Shown: positions 14,283-17,684 of the stretch, one piece after another
Position numbering within the stretch: position 1 is the stretch's first letter
How the letters are laid out: each line of letters starts with the position of its first letter
Source of the DNA: CAZQDP01 sp964592375
GTDB lineage: Bacteria > Bacillota > Clostridia > RUG12999
DNA length: 17,684 nucleotides
Direction: 5' to 3'
NCBI GenBank assembly: GCA_964592375.1
Contig: CAZQDP010000056.1
Span: 1 to 17,684, forward strand
Translations under genes and position numbers: made by a program
The notes under the pieces: generated by a model
Told to the model about the DNA's origin: nothing
Databases searched by the model: none
What the model saw: only the letters and a program-made list of their open reading frames with translations

Positions 14283-15416
14283 TTATTGTTTGCAATTTTT
14301 GATTATTTGGTCAATGGCATCTGCCGCATATTCCATATCGCATATGGAATTGAACCAACCGGGGCTCAGTCGCAGGGTGCCGGTTTCGAAGGTGCCACAG
14401 GTTTGATGCGCTAGGGGAGCGCAATGAAGGCCACTGCGAGTGGCGATGAAATACGCTTCATCCAGCATGGCACCCAGTTGTACGCAGTCCATACCGCGAA
14501 CAGACAAACTAACCACACCGGTGCGCAAGAGTGCATTTGGATACAAGATCCGTACCTCCGGCAATTGGGACAGACGGGCAATGAGCGCCCTTGCAAGCAT
14601 TTGCTCATGTTGCAAAATGGCATCCATACCGGTCTCTTCAATAAATGTGCAAGCACTTGACAGACCGGCAATGCCCGCGAGATTTCGGGTGCCGCTTTCA
14701 TAGCGGTCGGGCAGGAAGCCCGGTTGCAGAAAGGATTCAGACATACTACCCGTTCCACCGGTCATCAGCGGGGTGGGAGCCATATTTTTAGCAAGATACA
14801 CACAGCCCGTGCCCTGCGGTCCCATCAGGCCCTTATGCCCGGGAAACACAATGGTTGCCTCTAAGGCAGCAGCATCAATTCGTACAATGCCTGCGCTCTG
14901 CGAGCAATCGCATAGTAGCGGCACAAAATGCTGTCGACATAGCTTTGCCGCAAGTGCTATATCGCTAATTACACCGGTGATATTTGATACGTGAGAGAGG
15001 GCAACCAATTTGGTGTTTGGTCGAAGAAGGGATGGGATTTTTGCAACATCGCTCCTCCCGTCGGCAAGGGCCGGAAGAATGCTGATTTGTGCTCCGGCAG
15101 CATAGAGCGGCCGCAGCAAGGCATTGTGCTCAAATGGGGAAATCACCACATGCATCCCCGCAGAGATTATCCCACGCACAATAAGATTTAATCCCTCGGT
15201 GGCATTACTTGTAAAAATCAGTCTATCCGGATCCGTACCGCCTATGATGCGGCAAATGGCTTCTCTACAGCCATACACAAGCTCCATGGCATTCATAGCC
15301 ATTTTGTGACTGCTTCTGCCGGGATTGGCTCCACAGGTGGTCATGCATCGATAAACGCTGTGTGCAACCGAGGCAGGTTTTGGAAAAGAGGTGGCGGCAT
15401 TGTCAAGGTAGATCAT
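14283..15416 (-). CDS. Cysteine desulfurase family protein (class V aminotransferase fold)
   Basis: 377 aa from ATG 15416, giving the family start MIYLDNAATSFPKP; a GTG at 15437 is in frame but has no site, while GAAGGGG lies about 12 nt before 15416. PLP is bound through K195 in VFPGHKGLMGPQGTG. The catalytic Cys is expected at C332 in RSGLHCAPLAH, the form typical of the clostridial SufS-like subfamily. The enzyme removes sulfur (or selenium) from Cys (or Sec), forming a persulfide for Fe-S, thiolation or selenium pathways. The upstream DUF3343 gene encodes a putative sulfur/selenium carrier in the same direction, so the two may cooperate. No iscU, sufU or selD is visible. Confidence 0.88.
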   Translation of the reverse strand: MIYLDNAATSFPKPASVAHSVYRCMTTCGANPGRSSHKMAMNAMELVYGCREAICRIIGGTDPDRLIFTSNATEGLNLIVRGIISAGMHVVISPFEHNALLRPLYAAGAQISILPALADGRSDVAKIPSLLRPNTKLVALSHVSNITGVISDIALAAKLCRQHFVPLLCDCSQSAGIVRIDAAALEATIVFPGHKGLMGPQGTGCVYLAKNMAPTPLMTGGTGSMSESFLQPGFLPDRYESGTRNLAGIAGLSSACTFIEETGMDAILQHEQMLARALIARLSQLPEVRILYPNALLRTGVVSLSVRGMDCVQLGAMLDEAYFIATRSGLHCAPLAHQTCGTFETGTLRLSPGWFNSICDMEYAADAIDQIIKNCKQ

Positions 15417-15494
15417 TTTGGTATTCAACCCCTTCACTTTTTATTGTTTTCATGCAAATAAGTTGCGATAACCATTTTTGATGTACGAAATGAA

Positions 15495-15526
15495 GCATGC
15501 GGACAGGCCATGGCCTGCCCGCATGC
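15495..15526 (-). repeat. GC-rich near-perfect palindrome between DUF3343 and cysteine desulfurase genes
   Basis: GCATGCGG (15495-15502) pairs with CCGCATGC (15519-15526), and CAGGCC (15504-15509) with GGCCTG (15512-15517), around a 2-bp centre. Position 15503/15518 is an A/C mismatch on the + strand but a G-U pair in minus-strand RNA, so the hairpin is best formed in the DUF3343-to-desulfurase transcript. The following bases (TTCATTTCG) are not a good T tract, so it may be an attenuator, processing site or partial terminator. Confidence 0.65.
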
Positions 15527-15564
15527 ATACATGCTTTGTGTAAAACAGGTTTCTAGTGTGGAAT

Positions 15565-15822
15565 TTAATATGGCTGATAGCTACATGAAGTGCTACTTCT
15601 GGTTTCCATATATACTGCTTTGATTTTCACATCCATTTTATGCGTTAGCTCCCGCAATCGTGGTAGAGCGCTCTGGCCAATTCTTAGGCAGTAGCTACAG
15701 CCTCCCTTTGAAAGACCCTTGGGAGTTTGCATCACTGAGGCAGAAACACCTTCCCTTGAAAGCGCATTTTTAAGGCGGTTTGCGGTTGTGGCAGAGGAGT
15801 AAAGTACGATAATCTGCGACAT
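15565..15822 (-). CDS. DUF3343 putative Se/S carrier-like protein
   Basis: 85 aa with a ferredoxin-like small-protein pattern: IIVLYSSATTANRLKNALSR at the N-terminus, then TPKGLSKGGCSYCLRI (residues 33-48) containing C42-x-x-C45. The GGCSYCLR motif is the signature of the DUF3343 family, described as a putative Se/S carrier and often near cysteine desulfurase, selD or TusA/YedF genes. The family is small, soluble and cytoplasmic. GAGGAG lies about 10 nt before the ATG. The cysteine desulfurase gene lies downstream on the same strand, with a hairpin in the gap. The exact role in sulfur or selenium transfer is not established. Confidence 0.85.
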   Translation of the reverse strand: MSQIIVLYSSATTANRLKNALSREGVSASVMQTPKGLSKGGCSYCLRIGQSALPRLRELTHKMDVKIKAVYMETRSSTSCSYQPY

Positions 15823-16116
15823 AGCAAAAAATCTCCTCTCCGTTTATGATGGCTGAGCTGGGCAAAACCGGCTCTATATTATAATATTGAGTATACAAGC
15901 ATTTTGTTACTTTCTATCAATAAATAAGATGCAAAGGCGCATGTCAATACAATGCCGTAGACTAATATCATTTTTATCTATCAAATTGTATACAAATAAA
16001 AAAAGAGACATAGCTTATATTCAGCGAAATAATGCGAAAATGTAAGATATAAAACAACAAATTATTGTATCTTTGCCGCACATGATTTTTTTGATGAAAT
16101 TTGCCCAAAACCGCCA
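15823..16116. other. AT-rich intergenic stretch, no gene seen
   Basis: About 290 bp upstream of the DUF3343 gene. It contains a short palindromic TATAAT-like run (15879-15890) that may be the minus-strand -10 for DUF3343, though no good -35 could be placed. Open frames here are short, lack ribosome sites and look random. Confidence 0.5.
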
Positions 16117-16145
16117 TTGTGTTTTCTTGAGAGGATATGTATAAT
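16117..16145 (+). promoter_or_regulatory. Sigma-A promoter for a putative non-coding RNA
   Basis: TTGTGT (16117-16122), 17 bp, TATAAT (16140-16145). The -10 is perfect and the spacing ideal; the -35 keeps TTG only. Start is predicted near 16152. No conventional gene lies downstream before the terminator at 16590-16621. Confidence 0.5.
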
Positions 16146-16220
16146 GAAACCATAGAAGGAAGTAAGAGAAGCATTCCCTAATTCAAAATATATTGGGAAT
16201 ATTGTATGGAGGTGGTACCC

Positions 16221-16307
16221 TTGGAAATCGATAGTGAGTGTCAGTTTATTCAGTGGTATCAGCCACTGCAAGGTGAAAATTTAGGCTACTGTGCAGTTCT
16301 GAAGTGA
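16221..16307 (+). CDS. Possible 28-codon leader peptide or small ORF
   Basis: A TTG at 16221 stands 6 nt after GGAGGTG, an excellent ribosome site, and opens 28 codons (EIDSECQFIQWYQPLQGENL and on) to TGA 16305. The same frame then reads GLMKGYDNPSSIRLIFPEAT to a second TGA (16368) and 41 further codons to TAA 16494. No family is recognised. It may be a small peptide inside the candidate RNA, a remnant of a gene broken by stops, or chance. Confidence 0.22.
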   Translation: MEIDSECQFIQWYQPLQGENLGYCAVLK

Positions 16308-16589
16308 GGTCTAATGAAGGGTTATGATAACCCGTCAAGCATCCGGTTGATTTTCCCGGAAGCTACTTGAATAAAGACAGTGAAAAATAAAAATATTGGA
16401 AAGGAATACATAGAAGAGATAAACTTTGAATTTGTATTAAGAAAAGTATTATTTATCTATGCACAGGTAGGCCAAAAGGGAGGTCTTGGTTTTTAAATAA
16501 AAAATAGCTTATTTAAAAAGTTTGGATCATAAAGTTCGAATGATACGCCAGTATTATTTCGGTATCTTCGTAAAAAATTATAAAGCAGT

Positions 16590-16621
16590 AAGCATCCGGC
16601 AGTTTTGTCGGGTGCTTTTTG
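16590..16621 (+). terminator. Rho-independent terminator of the candidate RNA
   Basis: AAGCATCCG (16590-16598) pairs with CGGGTGCTT (16609-16617), nine pairs with one G-U, around a 10-nt loop, followed by a T-rich tail running to TTTTTG. Since no gene ends nearby, it implies a + strand transcript arising upstream. Confidence 0.8.
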
Positions 16622-16749
16622 TTGCTAATGCTGGAAAAATTTTTTTCTTTGAAAAATTCCAAAGACATTTACCACTGCCGTATATAATTGTTTTGTCTTG
16701 CAAATAATAGATATGCCTCCTTAAACTAAACCAATGAAAGGTGATCATC

Positions 16750-16920
16750 ATGAAAATAAATTCATTTACAACAGGCCTGATGGCCGGAGCTGTAATCGGC
16801 GCAGTTGCAGGAATTTTGATGGATCCACTATCGGATAAACAGTCAAAAGCAGTCAAAAACTCTGCAAAAGGTACTTTTAGAACTGTGGGAACAGTCATTG
16901 ATAATCTCATGAACAGCTGA
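16750..16920 (+). CDS. Small glycine/alanine-rich protein, YtxH-like
   Basis: 56 aa. The ATG is preceded by AAAGGTGATC, a long match to the 16S rRNA tail. The N-terminal part TTGLMAGAVIGAVAGILMDP (residues 7-26) is one small-residue-rich hydrophobic segment, as in YtxH-type proteins, followed by a basic, Lys- and Ser-rich stretch (SDKQSKAVKNSAKGTFRTVG) that could form an amphipathic helix. It is probably membrane-anchored by the single N-terminal segment. Its function is unknown. A longer open frame on the opposite strand (16578-16985) is a shadow: it overlaps two terminators and has no family features. The gene converges on ylbJ. Confidence 0.75.
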   Translation: MKINSFTTGLMAGAVIGAVAGILMDPLSDKQSKAVKNSAKGTFRTVGTVIDNLMNS

Positions 16921-16944
16921 GCAAAGCTGAGAAAAGCAAAGCAT

Positions 16945-16980
16945 AAAAAGAAGCCCCTTGTTATGAAGGAGCTTCTTTTT
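16945..16980. terminator. Bidirectional rho-independent terminator
   Basis: Arms 16945-16957 and 16968-16980 pair with one C/A mismatch: AAAAAGAAGC with GCTTCTTTTT, then CC with GG, around a 10-nt loop. A5 and T5 on the two ends allow function in both directions, for the 56-aa gene on + and ylbJ on minus. Confidence 0.88.
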
Positions 16981-16985
16981 TGCAA

Positions 16986-17019
16986 AGTAAAGCAAAGCTT
17001 AGCTTAGCTTTGCTTTACT
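16986..17019. repeat. Perfect 14-bp inverted repeat abutting the ylbJ stop codon
   Basis: Bases 16986-16999 are exactly complementary to 17006-17019, with a 6-bp centre. The outer base is part of the ylbJ stop (17019-17021). The heptamer GCAAAGC and its complement occur repeatedly around it (16921, 16936, 16992, and inverted at 17007 and 17030), forming a nested set of inverted repeats across 16919-17038. Confidence 0.85.
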
Positions 17020-17684
17020 CAGTTGCCCAGCTTTGCTGGTCTTTTTCTTTTCGACACAGCGAAAAGACCATGATTTAGTCGGCTTTTTAAAAATTCCCAT
17101 AAGTGCCAAAATAAAAGTAGCACAGCAATGACGAAGATGCCAACCACCATATAAGCGGCAATAAATCCGGCGGCATAGATGGTGTTTGGAAATGAGGGAG
17201 AAAAAACCTGATGAGTCATTTTACTGCTTAATAACCATAAAAGAATGCCTGTATATATGGGGGACAGAATGCTTTGCAACAGCTTGCCCCTAAAATAAAG
17301 GGAAAGAGAGAGGCCGGCTCTTTTGGCATGACCTATCACCTGCATATGGACGGACAAGCCCGACCAACCAATGATGCAAGAGATGATGAGCAAATTCACC
17401 GGAGGAAAAAGCCCGGCAGCCTCTCGACATCCGGTGGTGACCTCGAAAAATCCAAAAAAGATTGGCGAAGCAAGATGAGGATCTGCTACGGATAGCGTTA
17501 AAAGATTTTCAAATATGGCATAGATGCCATACTTTTCAAGGAAAGCAATGAGAATATTAAACATGATGATATAGCCGCATACAGCCAGAATGTTTTTTCC
17601 TGCTTTTATAATAGCATTTTCCATTTGTACTGCAAAGCTTTCGATTTTTGTGTTTGTTGTCGGAAGAAAGGCGGTATTTGCGTT
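17019..17684 (-). CDS. ylbJ: YlbJ-like sporulation integral membrane protein (nucleoside-recognition/GATE domain), 5' end outside window
   Basis: C-terminal 221 codons are visible; the frame is still open at 17684, so the start lies beyond the window, and the ATG at 17624 is internal. There are about five hydrophobic segments. The GATE-type signature region is clear: FFGFFEVTTGCREAAG followed by IISCIIGWSGLSVHMQVIGH, the form found in YlbJ, a membrane protein required for normal spore formation in Bacillus. It then continues YFRGKLLQSILSPIYTGILL. SpoIIM- and SpmA/SpmB-type relatives also carry this domain, so the symbol is likely but not certain. Its stop lies within a nest of inverted repeats, converging on the 56-aa gene. 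Confidence 0.8.
   Translation of the reverse strand, partial: NANTAFLPTTNTKIESFAVQMENAIIKAGKNILAVCGYIIMFNILIAFLEKYGIYAIFENLLTLSVADPHLASPIFFGFFEVTTGCREAAGLFPPVNLLIISCIIGWSGLSVHMQVIGHAKRAGLSLSLYFRGKLLQSILSPIYTGILLWLLSSKMTHQVFSPSFPNTIYAAGFIAAYMVVGIFVIAVLLLFWHLWEFLKSRLNHGLFAVSKRKRPAKLGN

Larger units (their letters stand above)
16152..16621 (+). ncRNA. Candidate structured RNA of about 470 nt, unassigned
   Basis: Between a readable promoter and a rho-independent terminator there is no convincing protein gene, but several hairpins. They are ATTCCC/GGGAAT (16175-16200 region); CAGTGG/CCACTG (16251-16256/16263-16268); GGGTTAT/ATAACCC (16319-16333); and a bulged stem 16335-16346/16356-16370 pairing TCAA, GC and TCCGG with their complements. 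An 11-bp AU hairpin lies at 16490-16500/16509-16519. The nonamer AGCATCCGG occurs both in the bulged stem (16338-16346) and in the terminator arm (16591-16599). It does not match the cores of TPP, FMN, SAM, cobalamin, c-di-GMP, lysine, glycine, T-box, 6S, RNase P or tmRNA as far as can be judged by eye. It could instead be a decayed gene or a leader region. Confidence 0.38.

Noticed and set aside
16208..16220. T-box-like antiterminator sequence (GGTGGTACC)
   Set aside because: The following CGCG of the conserved T-box sequence is missing, stem I landmarks were not found, and no aminoacyl-tRNA synthetase or amino acid gene follows. The GGAGGTGG is better read as a ribosome site.
16534..16541. 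tRNA-like T-loop GTTCGAAT
   Set aside because: The flanking five-base stem does not pair in tRNA fashion and no D-arm, anticodon arm or acceptor stem can be built around it.
16578..16985. A 135-codon minus-strand frame covering the 56-aa gene
   Set aside because: It runs through two rho-independent terminators, lacks a recognisable domain, and the + strand frame at 16750 has an excellent ribosome site.

Overview
The window looks like a chromosomal segment of a spore-forming, low-to-moderate GC Firmicute of the class Clostridia. The reasons are strong AGGAGG-type ribosome binding sites throughout, a recognisable spoVM gene, a YlbJ-type sporulation membrane protein, an AbrB-family regulator, an ECF-type BioY next to BirA, and Clostridia-typical DUF378 and DUF3343 proteins. 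No species can be named from the sequence. There is no insertion sequence, phage gene, CRISPR array, rRNA or tRNA.

Layout. Bases 1-1104 hold the 3' part of a UDP-ManNAc dehydrogenase gene (cell-surface polysaccharide precursor), convergent with an RluA-family pseudouridine synthase. That synthase is divergent from a DUF1624 membrane protein, with both promoters readable in the gap. At 3115-6465 a three-gene + strand operon encodes an XRE-cupin regulator, an acyl-CoA synthetase-like AMP ligase and a URO-D superfamily protein. A DUF378 protein follows, converging on birA-bioY. The birA promoter carries a clear BirA-type operator, so biotin-dependent autoregulation is readable from the DNA.

Bases 8758-10893 hold a tandem-AbrB regulator with a zinc-finger-like tail, upp, and a short intracellular GH29 alpha-L-fucosidase-like protein. 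A sporulation patch follows (10981-11378): a 47-aa two-helix membrane protein and the 25-aa SpoVM, each preceded by a sigma-E-like promoter. A minus-strand operon (14195 to 11446) encodes two sugar-phosphate isomerase-like TIM barrels flanking a Gfo/Idh/MocA dehydrogenase, which suggests oxidation-type sugar or polyol catabolism. Next come a cysteine desulfurase and a DUF3343 putative Se/S carrier.

Bases 15823-16749 contain no convincing conventional gene. They do contain a promoter, several hairpins and a rho-independent terminator on the + strand, which suggests an undescribed structured RNA of about 470 nt. The window ends with a 56-aa glycine-rich small protein and the C-terminal part of ylbJ, converging on a dense nest of inverted repeats.

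The candidates most worth a second look are the structured RNA, the tandem AbrB protein, the double palindrome at the birA operator, the two hairpin-rich convergent junctions, and the XRE-cupin/ligase/URO-D operon. Everything here is from reading the sequence; no database search was run.
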